39,277 bases of DNA from an uncultured Prevotellaceae bacterium (GCA_947307015.1 CAMZHV010000025.1:1-39277); one strand, 5' to 3'; counted from the stretch's first letter, positions 18,950 through 28,833 are shown. Numbers and translations: made by a program. The notes: generated by a model not told the origin, from the sequence alone.

Positions 18950-20629
18950 TTATATCTCGTAGTTGAGGTACTTGTAGCGTTTGATGCTTCGTTTGGGTGT
19001 CTTCTCAAACTCTTCTGGCATGAGCTTGATGGCGTAAAGACGAGCGTATGAGGGCACAATCTTGTTGAGCTCCTGACGGTTCTCTTCCATTTGTGCTTCG
19101 AGCATCGCCTCCGACAAACCTCCTGCCTTAACCTCTTCTGGGTCGCTATATACGAGTCCGTAGAGCTTCTCACCCTTCTGGATGACGACACATTCGGTGA
19201 CATACGGCAGTGAGGCTAGTTTGTCCTCGATTTCTTCGGGATAGATGTTCTGTCCGTTGGCGCCGAGAAGCATGTTCTTCGAGCGGCCCTTGATGAAGAT
19301 ATTTCCTTCGGCATCCATCACGCCGAGGTCACCCGTGTGGTACCATCCGTCCTTGTCGAGGACGGCAGCTGTAGCTTCCTCGTTCTTGTAGTAGCCGAGC
19401 ATAACGTTCATGCCTCGAACGAGGATTTCACCGATGACATTCTGTGGGTCGGGACTGTCGATGCGCACTTCCATGTGTATGACGGGGCGTCCACAAGAAC
19501 CGGGTACAAACGTGTCCCACTGAGCATAGCCAATGATGGGTGCGCACTCTGTTGTGCCGTATCCGACGGTGTAGTTAAATCCGATGTCATGGAGCACGGC
19601 TTCAATGTCTTGACTGAAGGCGGCGCCTCCCACGATGATCTCAATGAAGTTGCCTCCGAAAGCTGCCTGCAACTTGTGGCGTACCTCAGTGAGGACACGG
19701 TCGCGCAGGAAGGGTGTGTGGAGAGCGAGCTTGACAACGGGTGTCTGTAGCTTGGGGAGCACGGCTTTGCGCACGATTTTCTCGATGATAAGCGGCACAG
19801 CTACGATGAGCTTGGGCTTGAGATCAGCAAACGCGCTGAGGAGCACGGCTGGCGACGGTGTCTTGGCGAGGAAATAGACCGTGGCACCTTGCAGGAATTC
19901 GAAGATGAACTCAAAAGCCATACCGTAAGTGTGAGCCATGGGCAGCATGGAGAGCACCTTGTCACCAGGCCCCATTATTGGACCGAGCTCTGTGACGGCG
20001 AAGTCATAATTGCTCCAGATAGCGCGGAATGGTATCATGACACCCTTGGAGTTGGAGGTCGTGCCGCTGGTGTAGTTGAGTACGGCGAGCTCGTCAGGGC
20101 TGTCCTTGTAGTAATTGATATCAGATGCTCGGAAGTTGCGGGGATATTTCTCTCCAAACAGACGATTGAGGTTCTCTCGCGCGTACTTCACTTTCTCTGT
20201 ACGTCCCACGAGGAGCTTGTACTCGTCGTTGGAGTTACCGATGATACCCTCCAGATGAGGCATTTTGTCGGGATTGAGTTTTGGCCACACGATATCGCCC
20301 ACGAAGAGGAGTTTGGCTTCAGAGTGGTTCACAATGTCGTGAATCTGGTCTGGCGAGAACTCATGGAGGATAGGCACGGCGATGGCACCGTAGGTGAGCG
20401 TGGCGAAGAAAGCAATGCCCCAGCGCGCACTGTTGCGGCCGCAGAGGGCTACCTTGTCGCCAGGCTTGATGCCAGAGGCCTCGAAGATGATGTGTAACTT
20501 CTCGATGATACGTGCCACGTCCTTGAACTGGAAGGTCTGTACGCCGTAATCACTGAGTCCGTCGAGGTTCCAATGTTTCTGCAGGCTCAACTGGACACAT
20601 TCATTAAAACTTGTACTTGCTGCTTTCAT
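18950..20629 (-). CDS. AMP-forming acyl-CoA synthetase (long-chain fatty acid-CoA ligase type), copy 1
   Basis: 559 residues. The ANL-superfamily motifs are complete: phosphate loop NYTSGTTSNSKGVM (about residues 185-198), GYGTTECAPI (about 360), WYHTGDLG, and hinge KGRSKNMLLGANGQNIYPEEIE. The C-terminal KTPKRSIKRYKY carries the lysine region used in adenylation. The protein activates a carboxylic acid, probably a fatty acid, to an acyl-AMP and then an acyl-CoA thioester. No signal peptide; cytoplasmic or peripheral membrane. It is the second gene of a tandem pair, 46 nt after its paralogue, and ends at the shared terminator with ligA. The tail after the AMP-binding domain (EENRQELNKIVPSYARL) is the same in both copies. 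Chain-length preference cannot be read. Confidence 0.9.
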   Translation of the reverse strand: MKAASTSFNECVQLSLQKHWNLDGLSDYGVQTFQFKDVARIIEKLHIIFEASGIKPGDKVALCGRNSARWGIAFFATLTYGAIAVPILHEFSPDQIHDIVNHSEAKLLFVGDIVWPKLNPDKMPHLEGIIGNSNDEYKLLVGRTEKVKYARENLNRLFGEKYPRNFRASDINYYKDSPDELAVLNYTSGTTSNSKGVMIPFRAIWSNYDFAVTELGPIMGPGDKVLSMLPMAHTYGMAFEFIFEFLQGATVYFLAKTPSPAVLLSAFADLKPKLIVAVPLIIEKIVRKAVLPKLQTPVVKLALHTPFLRDRVLTEVRHKLQAAFGGNFIEIIVGGAAFSQDIEAVLHDIGFNYTVGYGTTECAPIIGYAQWDTFVPGSCGRPVIHMEVRIDSPDPQNVIGEILVRGMNVMLGYYKNEEATAAVLDKDGWYHTGDLGVMDAEGNIFIKGRSKNMLLGANGQNIYPEEIEDKLASLPYVTECVVIQKGEKLYGLVYSDPEEVKAGGLSEAMLEAQMEENRQELNKIVPSYARLYAIKLMPEEFEKTPKRSIKRYKYLNYEI

Positions 20630-20675
20630 GCAATAATTTGGCTTTCAACGAGGTTAATCTTGAATCATACACTGA

Positions 20676-22349
20676 TTACACCTCGTAGTTCATATATTTG
20701 TATCGTTTAATACTCTTTTTGGGCGTCTTTTCAAACTCTTCTGGCATGAGCTTGATGGCGGCGACGCGTGCATAAATAGGAACGATCTTATTGAGCTCGA
20801 TGCGGTTCTGTTCCATCTGCTCTTCGAGCTGGCGGGCGTTAATGCCCCCCTTCTTCATTTCGTCGGGGTCGGTATAGACAAGACCATAGAGTTTCTCATC
20901 TTTTTGGATGACAACACATTCGGTCACGTACGGCAGCGAGGATAGCTTGTCTTCGATTTCCTCGGGATAGATATTCTGTCCATTGGCACCGAGAAGCATG
21001 TTTTTCGAGCGCCCCTTGATGTAGACGTTGCCTTCGTAGTCCATGATACCGAGGTCGCCGGTGTGGTACCATCCCTCGGCGTCGAGCGTATTGGCCGTGG
21101 CCTCTTCGTTCTTGTAATAGCCGAGCATGACATTCATGCCGCGTGCGAGAATCTCACCTGGCACGTGCTGCGGATCGCGGCTGTCGATGCGCACTTCCAT
21201 ACGGGGGGCAGCCTTACCGCACGAGCCTTGCTTATATTCGTTCCATGGGGCATAGCAAATGATGGGTGCACATTCAGTGGCACCGTAGCCGATGGTGTAA
21301 TTGAAGCCGATGCCCTTGAGGAAGGTTTCGATGTCCTGGTTCATGGCAGCACCGCCGACGATAATCTCAAAGAAGTTGTCGCCGAAGGCCTGCTGCATCT
21401 TGCGACGGATATTCATTTTCACACGGTCGCGTAGCAGCGGCGTCATCAGCGCCAGTTGGATGGCGGGAGCCTTGATCTTGGGGAAGATGGCCTTGCGCAC
21501 AATCTTTTCGATGAGCAGCGGTACGGCGATGACTACCTTGGGCTTCAGGTCGGAGAAGGCCTTGAGCAATATCGTGGGTGAGGGTGTCTTGCCGAGGAAC
21601 GTCACATGCGCGCCGCGCGTCATCTCATACAGGAACTCGAAAGCCATACCGTACATGTGAGCGGTAGGCAGGATGCTAACGATGTTGTCGCCTGCTTTGA
21701 CGTGGTTGTCGTAGACCTGATGGGCGAATTCCACGTTGCTCCACAGTGCGCGGTAGGGAATCATGACGCCCTTGGAGTTGGAGGTCGTGCCGCTGGTGTA
21801 GTTGAGCACGGCGAGTTCGTCGGGGGTGTCATTATAATATTGTATATCGCGCGCGCGGAAATTCATGGGGAAACGCTCGCCGAAGAGGCGGTTGAGGTTC
21901 TCGCGGGCGTAAGTGACTTTCTCGGTACGGCCATGCAGGATACGGTATTCGTCGCTGGAGTTGGCAAAGACACCTTCCAGTCCTGGCATCTTCTCGATGT
22001 CGAGAAGCGGCCACACCTGATCGCCCACGAAGAGCAACTTGGCGTCGGAGTGATTCACGATGTCGTGAATCTGTTCGGGGTGGAATTCATGCAGGATGGG
22101 CACGGCCACGGCGCCATACGACAACGTGGCGAGGAAGGCGATTCCCCAGCGCGCGGTATTGCGTCCGCAGATGGCTACTTTGTCGCCGTGCTGTACGCCG
22201 GATGCTTCAAGGATAATATGAAGTTTCTCAATGATGCGCGCCACGTCCTTGTAACGGAAAGTTTGAGCGCTATAGTCGCTCAGTGCGTCGCGGTCCCAGT
22301 TGTCTTGTATACTTTTTTGTAGGATTGCGTTAAAACCTGGATATTCCAT
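20676..22349 (-). CDS. AMP-forming acyl-CoA synthetase (long-chain fatty acid-CoA ligase type), copy 2
   Basis: 557 residues from the ATG at 22349. In-frame upstream ATGs exist (for example at 22391), but the chosen start aligns with that of the paralogue. It has the same ANL motifs as copy 1: NYTSGTTSNSKGVM, GYGATECAPI (Ala for the first Thr of copy 1), WYHTGDLG and the GQNIYPEEIE hinge. The two proteins match almost line by line, so they are a tandem duplication that has since diverged. This copy is promoter-proximal, with a good promoter at 22408-22438. Two retained copies suggest different acyl substrates or dosage; lipid recycling or uptake of exogenous fatty acids are both possible. Confidence 0.9.
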   Translation of the reverse strand: MEYPGFNAILQKSIQDNWDRDALSDYSAQTFRYKDVARIIEKLHIILEASGVQHGDKVAICGRNTARWGIAFLATLSYGAVAVPILHEFHPEQIHDIVNHSDAKLLFVGDQVWPLLDIEKMPGLEGVFANSSDEYRILHGRTEKVTYARENLNRLFGERFPMNFRARDIQYYNDTPDELAVLNYTSGTTSNSKGVMIPYRALWSNVEFAHQVYDNHVKAGDNIVSILPTAHMYGMAFEFLYEMTRGAHVTFLGKTPSPTILLKAFSDLKPKVVIAVPLLIEKIVRKAIFPKIKAPAIQLALMTPLLRDRVKMNIRRKMQQAFGDNFFEIIVGGAAMNQDIETFLKGIGFNYTIGYGATECAPIICYAPWNEYKQGSCGKAAPRMEVRIDSRDPQHVPGEILARGMNVMLGYYKNEEATANTLDAEGWYHTGDLGIMDYEGNVYIKGRSKNMLLGANGQNIYPEEIEDKLSSLPYVTECVVIQKDEKLYGLVYTDPDEMKKGGINARQLEEQMEQNRIELNKIVPIYARVAAIKLMPEEFEKTPKKSIKRYKYMNYEV

Positions 22350-22407
22350 GTGGAGTGAATTATCTGACTTTGGTTCGATTTTATTGCACATTTTTTTATT
22401 TCGTGTG

Positions 22408-22438
22408 CAAAGGTACGGCGATTTTTGCACACTTGCAA
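22408..22438 (-). promoter_or_regulatory. Promoter of the acyl-CoA synthetase pair
   Basis: On the minus strand, TACCTTTG (22408-22415) and TTG (22436-22438) have a 20-bp spacer. The leader to the ATG at 22349 would be about 50 nt. Confidence 0.7.
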
Positions 22439-22479
22439 ATAAATTGAGCAAAACTGATACGATTTTGAGAAATAATGTC

Positions 22480-22487
22480 TATCTTTG
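22480..22487 (+). promoter_or_regulatory. -7 box of the GH35 gene
   Basis: TATCTTTG matches TAnnTTTG, 33 nt before the ATG at 22521. No TTG lies at the usual -33 distance, which may mean an activator is needed. Confidence 0.5.
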
Positions 22488-22520
22488 CGCCAAAATCAAC
22501 CAATAAACGTACTTTATCCT

Positions 22521-24908
22521 ATGAAACAATCCCTCTTGAAGCTGACTCTTGTAGTCGCAATGACCTTTGTCTTCACTGCTCTGTGCGAAACTTTCGCCGC
22601 CGAAAAGCCTGGAACATTCCGCGTTGGCGACAAAACATTCCTTCTCAACGACAAGCCCTTCGTGGTCAAGGCTGCCGAAGTACACTATCCGCGCATTCCA
22701 CGCGAGTACTGGGATCAGCGCATCAAGATGTGCAAGGCGCTTGGCATGAACACGCTCTGCATCTATATTTTCTGGAACTCCCATGAGCAGCAGCAGGATC
22801 AGTTTGATTTTACGGGCAACAACGATATTCGTGCCTTCGTCAAGCTGGCGCAGGCCAATGGCATGTACATCATCGTGCGCCCCGGTCCCTACGTCTGTGC
22901 TGAATGGGAGATGGGCGGCCTGCCTTGGTGGCTCTTAAAGAAAAAGGATATACGCCTGCGCGAGCAAGATCCGTTCTTCATGGAGCGCCTCGAAATCTTC
23001 GAGAAGAAGGTGGCCGAGCAGTTGGCTGACCTCACCATCGACAAGGGAGGTCCCATCATCATGGTGCAGGTGGAGAACGAGTACGGCTCATACGGCGAGG
23101 ACAAGCCATACATCAGTGCTGTTAGAGATATTATCCGCAAGAGTGGTTTTGACAAAGTAGAATTGTTCCAATGCGACTGGTCGTCCAACTTCACTAAGAA
23201 CGGCCTCGATGACCTCACATGGACGATGAATTTCGGCACGGGAGCAAACATCGACAATGAGTTCAAGAAGTTGGGCGAACTGCGTCCCAACAGTCCGAAG
23301 ATGTGCTCCGAGTTCTGGAGCGGATGGTTTGACAAATGGGGCGGCCGCCACGAGACACGCGGTGCTGAGGCTATGGTTGATGGCATCTCGCAGATGCTTG
23401 ACCGCGGCATCAGCTTCTCGCTCTACATGACTCACGGAGGCACCAACTGGGGCCATTGGGCAGGTGCCAACAGCCCGGGTTTCGCTCCCGACGTGACCAG
23501 CTACGACTACGACGCGCCTATCAACGAGGCCGGACAGGTCACCGACAAGTTCTGGAAACTCCGCAAAGCTATGGAGAAATACAGCGGTGATTGGGATCCC
23601 GTGGCTCAGAAGTGGGTGGGCAGCAAGAAGCTCCCCGCCGTGCCCAAGGAATATCCCACCATCGCCATTCCAAAGTTCGAACTCAACGAGTTTGCATCGC
23701 TGGGCGCAGGCTGTGATGTCGTGGAGACTACGGGTGGTCTGAAGACTTTCGAGGAGATGAACTTCGGCTGGGGATCAATGATCTACAGCACTAAGCTGCC
23801 TGAAATTCCTGTCCAGAGCGTTTTGAAACTCGATGCCCACGACTACGCCCAGGTGTTCGTCAATGACAAGTTCATCGGCAAGCTCGACCGCGTGAAACAC
23901 GAGACTTCGCTCATCCTGCCTGCCGTGAAGAAGGGCGATGAACTCGTCATCTTCGTCGAAGGCATGGGGCGTATCAACTTCGGTCGTGCCATCAAGGACT
24001 TCAAGGGCATCGTTTCCGATGTCGTCCTCACGGCAGAGGTTGATGGCATCACAACCACCTGGACACCTCGCGAATGGGTCAAGGCACGCATCAAGGACGA
24101 TTACGAGATTGCCGTCCGCGCCTTCTCAGCAAAGGTATCTACTTCCATCGCCGCTGGCTACTATCGCGGCTATTTTAATATAAATAAGGTGGGCGACACG
24201 TTTCTCAACCTCGAGAACTGGGGCAAGGGACAGGTGTATGTCAACGGCCACGCCATCGGTCGCCATTGGTACATCGGTCCTCAGCAAACACTCTACGTCC
24301 CTGGCTGCTGGCTGAAGAAAGGTAAGAACGAGGTGATTGTCCTTGATGTGATGGGACCGCGTGGTGAGAAGACCATTGAAGGCCTAAAGAAGCCCATCAT
24401 CGACAAGTTGAACCTCGACCGCCCGCAGACCCATCGTCTCGAAGGTCAGACCATCGACCTCAGCGGCGAGAAGCCTGCTATCGAAGGCGAATTCAAGCCC
24501 GGCAACGGCTGGCAGGAAGTCAAGTTCCCGCAGCCCGTCAGCGGTCGCTACGTCTGCATCGAAGCCCTCGACAGCCATAACAATCGTGAATACTGCTGCA
24601 TTGCCGAATGGTACATGTTGGGTGCTGACGGCACACGCCTCAGCCGCGAGCCCTGGCAGGTAGCTTATTGCGACGACGAGGATATCGAAACGGGCAATAA
24701 GACTGCCGACAAGATCTTCGACCTACAGGAATCGACCTACTGGTCCACCAATCGCGGTGTCAACTATCCCCACCACCTCGTCATCGACCTCGGTCAGGAT
24801 CAGACCTTCACTGGCTTCCAGTACCTCCCGCGCGTTGAGGCCGGGGCACCCGAGAGCATCAAGCACTACCGCATCTATGTCAAGAGTTCCCTCTTCAAGG
24901 GGCTTTGA
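22521..24908 (+). CDS. Glycoside hydrolase family 35 beta-galactosidase, secreted
   Basis: 795 residues with a signal peptide (cleavage near ETFAA). The GH35 catalytic barrel spans about 30-360. The GPYVCAEWEMGGLPWWL signature, VENEYGSYG (acid/base E187) and CSEFWSGWFD (nucleophile E264) are all intact, as is MTHGGTNWGHWAGAN. Beta-sandwich domains follow (GKGQVYVNGHAIGRHWY, the usual galactose-binding-like jelly roll near 570-600), and a C-terminal F5/8 type C-like carbohydrate-binding domain ends the protein. It removes terminal beta-galactose from oligosaccharides such as pectic galactan, arabinogalactan or xyloglucan side chains. The ATG at 22521 starts the signal peptide; an upstream TTG-type start is less likely. 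It lies 65 nt before a GH106 gene on the same strand, and the two may be co-transcribed. Confidence 0.93.
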   Translation: MKQSLLKLTLVVAMTFVFTALCETFAAEKPGTFRVGDKTFLLNDKPFVVKAAEVHYPRIPREYWDQRIKMCKALGMNTLCIYIFWNSHEQQQDQFDFTGNNDIRAFVKLAQANGMYIIVRPGPYVCAEWEMGGLPWWLLKKKDIRLREQDPFFMERLEIFEKKVAEQLADLTIDKGGPIIMVQVENEYGSYGEDKPYISAVRDIIRKSGFDKVELFQCDWSSNFTKNGLDDLTWTMNFGTGANIDNEFKKLGELRPNSPKMCSEFWSGWFDKWGGRHETRGAEAMVDGISQMLDRGISFSLYMTHGGTNWGHWAGANSPGFAPDVTSYDYDAPINEAGQVTDKFWKLRKAMEKYSGDWDPVAQKWVGSKKLPAVPKEYPTIAIPKFELNEFASLGAGCDVVETTGGLKTFEEMNFGWGSMIYSTKLPEIPVQSVLKLDAHDYAQVFVNDKFIGKLDRVKHETSLILPAVKKGDELVIFVEGMGRINFGRAIKDFKGIVSDVVLTAEVDGITTTWTPREWVKARIKDDYEIAVRAFSAKVSTSIAAGYYRGYFNINKVGDTFLNLENWGKGQVYVNGHAIGRHWYIGPQQTLYVPGCWLKKGKNEVIVLDVMGPRGEKTIEGLKKPIIDKLNLDRPQTHRLEGQTIDLSGEKPAIEGEFKPGNGWQEVKFPQPVSGRYVCIEALDSHNNREYCCIAEWYMLGADGTRLSREPWQVAYCDDEDIETGNKTADKIFDLQESTYWSTNRGVNYPHHLVIDLGQDQTFTGFQYLPRVEAGAPESIKHYRIYVKSSLFKGL

Positions 24909-24973
24909 TTATAGGTGTGTTCTTATGTGCTTTGGTTGGGGTGGCATAGTATGTAAAACTCTGCCTCTGTGCG

Positions 24974-27900
24974 ATGAAAGGGATACACATCATCTGCCTA
25001 TTTGCTATGGCGTTTGGCTTGAGGCTGAACGCCATAGCACAAGTGTCTTATCCTGCAGTGCCCGACACGGCGCAGCTGCAGCGTCCGTTCTCCGATGCTG
25101 ATCAGAAGGCTTTCCTGCATCCTAACCGCATCTTCTATCCCGAGACGTGGTTTCATTTTCTCAATGGCAGCATTCGGCGCGAAGGTATCACACGCGACTT
25201 GGAGGCCATTGCCGAATCAGGTATTCAGGGTGTGCAGTTCTTCCACGGCCAGCAGGGTGACCCTGCCGACTGGCCAGGCACGGAAGAACATGTGGAATGT
25301 TTGAGTCCGAAGTGGGAGGCGCTGGTGCGGCACACGGCCCAAGAGGCACACCGTTTAGGATTGCGCTTCAGCTTACAGACCTGTCCCGGATGGGCCATGA
25401 GCGGCGGTCCATGGATCAAGCCCGAACAGGCCATGCGCCATCTGAGCTACTCGCGAACCGACGTGACGGGCGGCAGGGAAGTGCTCGTGGAGCTGCCCGT
25501 CCCACTACATGAAGACTGGCGCGACTGGCGGGATATAGCCGTGTTGGCCTTTCCCGCTCCACAGGGTGACATCGGTACTTACTGTCAGATACGCGAAGTT
25601 GAGGCCGAAGAACATCAGCAGGACTGGCAGCGGCTGCTCAATGGCGAGCGAGGTTTCAGCTTCACCCTTCAGCCCACCAATTCGCAGAAGCCCCATCGCG
25701 TCCGTGTCAAGATGAAGGACGCAGCCAAGGTTCGCTCCATAACCTTCAATCCCATCGACAATTTCAATCATGAGTTCGGCGTGCAGCCCGACATCCATCT
25801 GCGCGTCCTGACTCCCGGACAGACCGTTGCCCTCGACACCGATTTCCCGCACGCCAACTGGCAGGACACGGAGAAGACCATGACTTTTGCCCTGCCCAAC
25901 CTGCAGGAACAGGGAGAATACATCCTCGAAATCACCAATCGGCATCCCATGCACCTCTCGTCTCTGCGTTTTTCCACGGCCACCCGAGGTCACAATTGGG
26001 AAATGGAAGCCGGTTGGACGTCCCGCTGGCTGCTCTCTCTGCCAGAGAACATGAATGAGGATGGCAATGGTTTCGTCCGACGAACCGACATCATCAACCT
26101 GACAGGGCAGTTGTCGCCCGACGGACATCTCCGCTGGGCTGCACCCGAAGGGCAATGGATAGTCCTGCGCATCGGTCATGTGAACACAGGCCGGAAGAAC
26201 GGCCCGGCACCTCAGGAAGCTACAGGGTGGGAAGTCAACAAACTCGACTCGGCATACGTCGCCTATCAGTTCCGCAGTTATATCGGACGGCTGACCGACG
26301 GACCGCTGAAAGGACTGGTGGATAATATGTTGATGGACAGCTGGGAGTGTTCGTCGCAGACATGGACGCGCCACATGCAGCAGGAGTTTCTCAACCGCCG
26401 CCATTACGATCTGCTCGCTTGGCTGCCTGCCATTTTCGGATGGGTGATTGACGGCCGCGAACAGACCAGTAAGTTCCTCTCCGACTGGCGCCGCACCATC
26501 AACGAACTCTTCACCGATAATTTCTACGGTCAGATGACACGCTTGGCTCACGAGAAAGGCCTGACGGTCAGCTATGAGACGGCAGCAGGCGACATCTTTC
26601 CCGGCGACCCCATGGAGTTCTACAAATATGCCGACGTGCCGATGACCGAGTACTGGCAGCCTTTCAGCCACTGGCTTGCGAACCACAACTACAAGCCCAT
26701 ACGTGCCACGGCTTCGGCAGCTCGCATGTATGGTAAGCCTCGAGTGTCGGCTGAATCATTCACTTCGTTCGACCTCACATGGGACGAAGACCTCAGTATG
26801 CTGCGCGAAGTGGCGAACCAGAACATGGTTGAAGGCGTTACGCATACCGTCTTCCACACCTACACACACAATCCCGATGCCGACCGTTATTTCCCCGGCA
26901 CCTCGTTCGGCGGCGGCATCGGCACACCCTTCCTCCGCAAGCAGACGTGGTGGCCGTATATGCGCCACTTCAACACATACCTCGCGCGCTGTGCCTTTAT
27001 GCTCGAAAGGGGACAGCCTGTGAGCAGCGTGCTTTGGTACATTGGCGACGAGATTGAGCAGAAGCCCGACCAATATGCTCCCTTCCCCGAGGGCTATGCC
27101 TTCGACTATTGCAACACCGATGCCTTCCTGCACCGCATCTGTGTCAGGGACGGACGCTGGACGACACCCGAGGGCATCTGCTACGATGTGCTGTGGATTC
27201 CCGATTCACGCCGCCTGCTGCCTGAGACTTCTGCTAAGTTGCAGGCAATGGCCTCGCAAGGCGGGCGCATCGTTTGCGATATTCCTCTCTCGGAACTGGG
27301 TCACACCCTTGAAGCCGCAGGCGTGCAACCCGATGTCAAGCCCACACCGCTACGCTGGCTCCATCGCCGTGCCGACGGAGCTGACTGGTATATGGTTTGT
27401 CCGCCACAGGAACAGTCGTTCAGCGGCGAGCTTGCCTTCCGCCAGAAAGGCTGTTCCGAGCTCTGGAACCCGATGAACGGTAGCGTTCAGCCCATTGAGA
27501 CACAGACCGACGGCGACTACACCCGGGTGCAGCTTGACTTGCAGCGGGGCGAGATGAAATTTCTGGTATTCAGGCCGACAGGAGTCTCCTCCAAGCCTTC
27601 CCAATGGAAGGTCGGGAGTAAGCTCTCTTCGTGGACACTCACCTTCCCCGAAGGCTGGGGCATAGACAAATCCCTTCAGCTGACCGAGCTGAAAGCATGG
27701 AAAGACCTGCCGCTCACCGACGAAGGGCGCGCTTTCTCGGGAACGGCTACCTACGAGACCACCGTCCACATGGATGGATCTAAGGAAGTCTTACTCCGTC
27801 TGGGTCGCGTGGAAAAGATGGCTATGGTTAGCGTTAACGGTCAAGCTGTCGACACCCTGTGGGCGGCTCCCTACCAGACCGACATCACTCGCTACCTGCA

Positions 27901-28075
27901 TCGTGGCACCAACACCATCACCATACAGGTCACCAGCACGTGGTTCAACCGTCTGGTCTTCGATGCCGCATTGCCGCAGGAACAACGCCGCACATGGGTT
28001 ATTCATGGTCCCTCAGCCAACCAACCCCTGCGCTCATACGGCCTGTTAGGGCCTGTAGAACTACTTTACAGGTAA
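24974..28075 (+). CDS. GH106-type alpha-L-rhamnosidase, secreted
   Basis: 1033 residues with a signal peptide ending near NAIAQ. The region from about 50 (WFHFLNGSIRREGITRDLEA) through 750 matches the GH106 rhamnosidase layout, including LMDSWECSSQTWT with E458 and SAESFTSFDLTW with E594, the acidic positions expected for the catalytic pair. A beta-sandwich C-terminal domain (about 880-1030, GRVEKMAMVSVNGQAVDTLW) resembles the galactose-binding-like fold found at the end of these enzymes. It would cleave alpha-L-rhamnose from rhamnogalacturonan or other plant glycans. Together with the GH35 enzyme upstream it suggests processing of pectin-type side chains. A strong terminator follows. A full polysaccharide utilisation locus is not visible here. 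Confidence 0.85.
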   Translation: MKGIHIICLFAMAFGLRLNAIAQVSYPAVPDTAQLQRPFSDADQKAFLHPNRIFYPETWFHFLNGSIRREGITRDLEAIAESGIQGVQFFHGQQGDPADWPGTEEHVECLSPKWEALVRHTAQEAHRLGLRFSLQTCPGWAMSGGPWIKPEQAMRHLSYSRTDVTGGREVLVELPVPLHEDWRDWRDIAVLAFPAPQGDIGTYCQIREVEAEEHQQDWQRLLNGERGFSFTLQPTNSQKPHRVRVKMKDAAKVRSITFNPIDNFNHEFGVQPDIHLRVLTPGQTVALDTDFPHANWQDTEKTMTFALPNLQEQGEYILEITNRHPMHLSSLRFSTATRGHNWEMEAGWTSRWLLSLPENMNEDGNGFVRRTDIINLTGQLSPDGHLRWAAPEGQWIVLRIGHVNTGRKNGPAPQEATGWEVNKLDSAYVAYQFRSYIGRLTDGPLKGLVDNMLMDSWECSSQTWTRHMQQEFLNRRHYDLLAWLPAIFGWVIDGREQTSKFLSDWRRTINELFTDNFYGQMTRLAHEKGLTVSYETAAGDIFPGDPMEFYKYADVPMTEYWQPFSHWLANHNYKPIRATASAARMYGKPRVSAESFTSFDLTWDEDLSMLREVANQNMVEGVTHTVFHTYTHNPDADRYFPGTSFGGGIGTPFLRKQTWWPYMRHFNTYLARCAFMLERGQPVSSVLWYIGDEIEQKPDQYAPFPEGYAFDYCNTDAFLHRICVRDGRWTTPEGICYDVLWIPDSRRLLPETSAKLQAMASQGGRIVCDIPLSELGHTLEAAGVQPDVKPTPLRWLHRRADGADWYMVCPPQEQSFSGELAFRQKGCSELWNPMNGSVQPIETQTDGDYTRVQLDLQRGEMKFLVFRPTGVSSKPSQWKVGSKLSSWTLTFPEGWGIDKSLQLTELKAWKDLPLTDEGRAFSGTATYETTVHMDGSKEVLLRLGRVEKMAMVSVNGQAVDTLWAAPYQTDITRYLHRGTNTITIQVTSTWFNRLVFDAALPQEQRRTWVIHGPSANQPLRSYGLLGPVELLYR

Positions 28076-28097
28076 GGATGCTGAGATATGAGCCAAT

Positions 28098-28133
28098 AGC
28101 AAAGGGATGTGCCGATCGACACATCCCTTTGCT
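28098..28133. terminator. Bidirectional terminator after the GH106 gene
   Basis: A perfect 14-bp stem, AGCAAAGGGATGTG (28098-28111) and CACATCCCTTTGCT (28120-28133), with an 8-nt loop. It lies between converging genes. Confidence 0.85.
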
Positions 28134-28164
28134 GTATTTCGTTGTGCGAGAGTTGTTTGGCGAT

Positions 28165-28827
28165 TTAGTGCTTATTGCCGCGAACAGACTGATTAGTGCT
28201 GTTCTTGCTATTGTTCTTGGCCAGCATTTGGTTGTTGTGGCTTGAACTGTTGTGCTGTCCAGCGCCCTTGTCATGGTTGGAGCCGTTGCTGATGTAGCTA
28301 CCGCCGCGGTGGCTGTTATTCTTGTTGTCGTTCTTGTTGTTATTGTTCTTCACATTCGTCGTGCTGTGGGGCTTGTCCACCTTCTTGTCTGCATAGTAGC
28401 GGTCGTTCTTCTTGTTGTTGCCGCCACGGTAGCTTGCAAAAGCCTTGGGACGAACCTTGTAGAAGTGGTTCCGGTTGGAATAGTGATTGTAGATGGAGAA
28501 CGTCCATTTGCCGTTTGCCCATGAGATGGGACGATAGAAGTAGTTCATCTCTGTGTACTGGTTGTACTGCCAGGCTGTCAGGACATACATCAAGTCGTTG
28601 TTCCTGCGGTTCCACCAGCGACCGTAAGCGTCATTGCGACCGTTCACGCTCATCAAGTAGTCAAGGTTAATTTCATAGACGGCGTCGTACTGCGCGTCAG
28701 TCAGGTTGAGCTCATAAGCCATCTTATCGGAGAGGAACAGCGCCTCGTCCTTTGCCTTGCTGTAGCTCATTGCATTGGCCGTGATGGTCAGCGCCATCAT
28801 CATTGCCATCATGATCATTTTCTTCAT
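28165..28827 (-). CDS. Small secreted protein with Asn/Ser/His-rich tail, unknown function
   Basis: 220 residues from the ATG at 28827, which follows an AAGGAG Shine-Dalgarno at good spacing; the in-frame extension upstream overlaps the promoter. A Met-rich signal peptide is cleaved near ITANA. Residues about 25-125 form a compact domain (ELNLTDAQYDAVYEINLDYL, YGRWWNRRNNDLMYVL, RPISWANGKWTF) rich in Trp and Tyr. The LTDAQ helix recalls small periplasmic chaperones of the Spy/CpxP type, but the likeness is weak. From about 135 the protein becomes repetitive: Lys, Asn, Ser, His and Gly, with no hydrophobic core. I do not recognise the family. It has its own promoter and stands alone between the GH106 and ftsK genes. 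Confidence 0.8.
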   Translation of the reverse strand: MKKMIMMAMMMALTITANAMSYSKAKDEALFLSDKMAYELNLTDAQYDAVYEINLDYLMSVNGRNDAYGRWWNRRNNDLMYVLTAWQYNQYTEMNYFYRPISWANGKWTFSIYNHYSNRNHFYKVRPKAFASYRGGNNKKNDRYYADKKVDKPHSTTNVKNNNNKNDNKNNSHRGGSYISNGSNHDKGAGQHNSSSHNNQMLAKNNSKNSTNQSVRGNKH

Positions 28828-28833
28828 AGTAGT

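Noticed and set aside
25505..26686. Minus-strand open frame of 393 codons inside the GH106 gene
   Set aside because: It lies wholly antisense to a recognised enzyme and shows no recognisable domain; long antisense frames are expected in this G/C-rich codon context.
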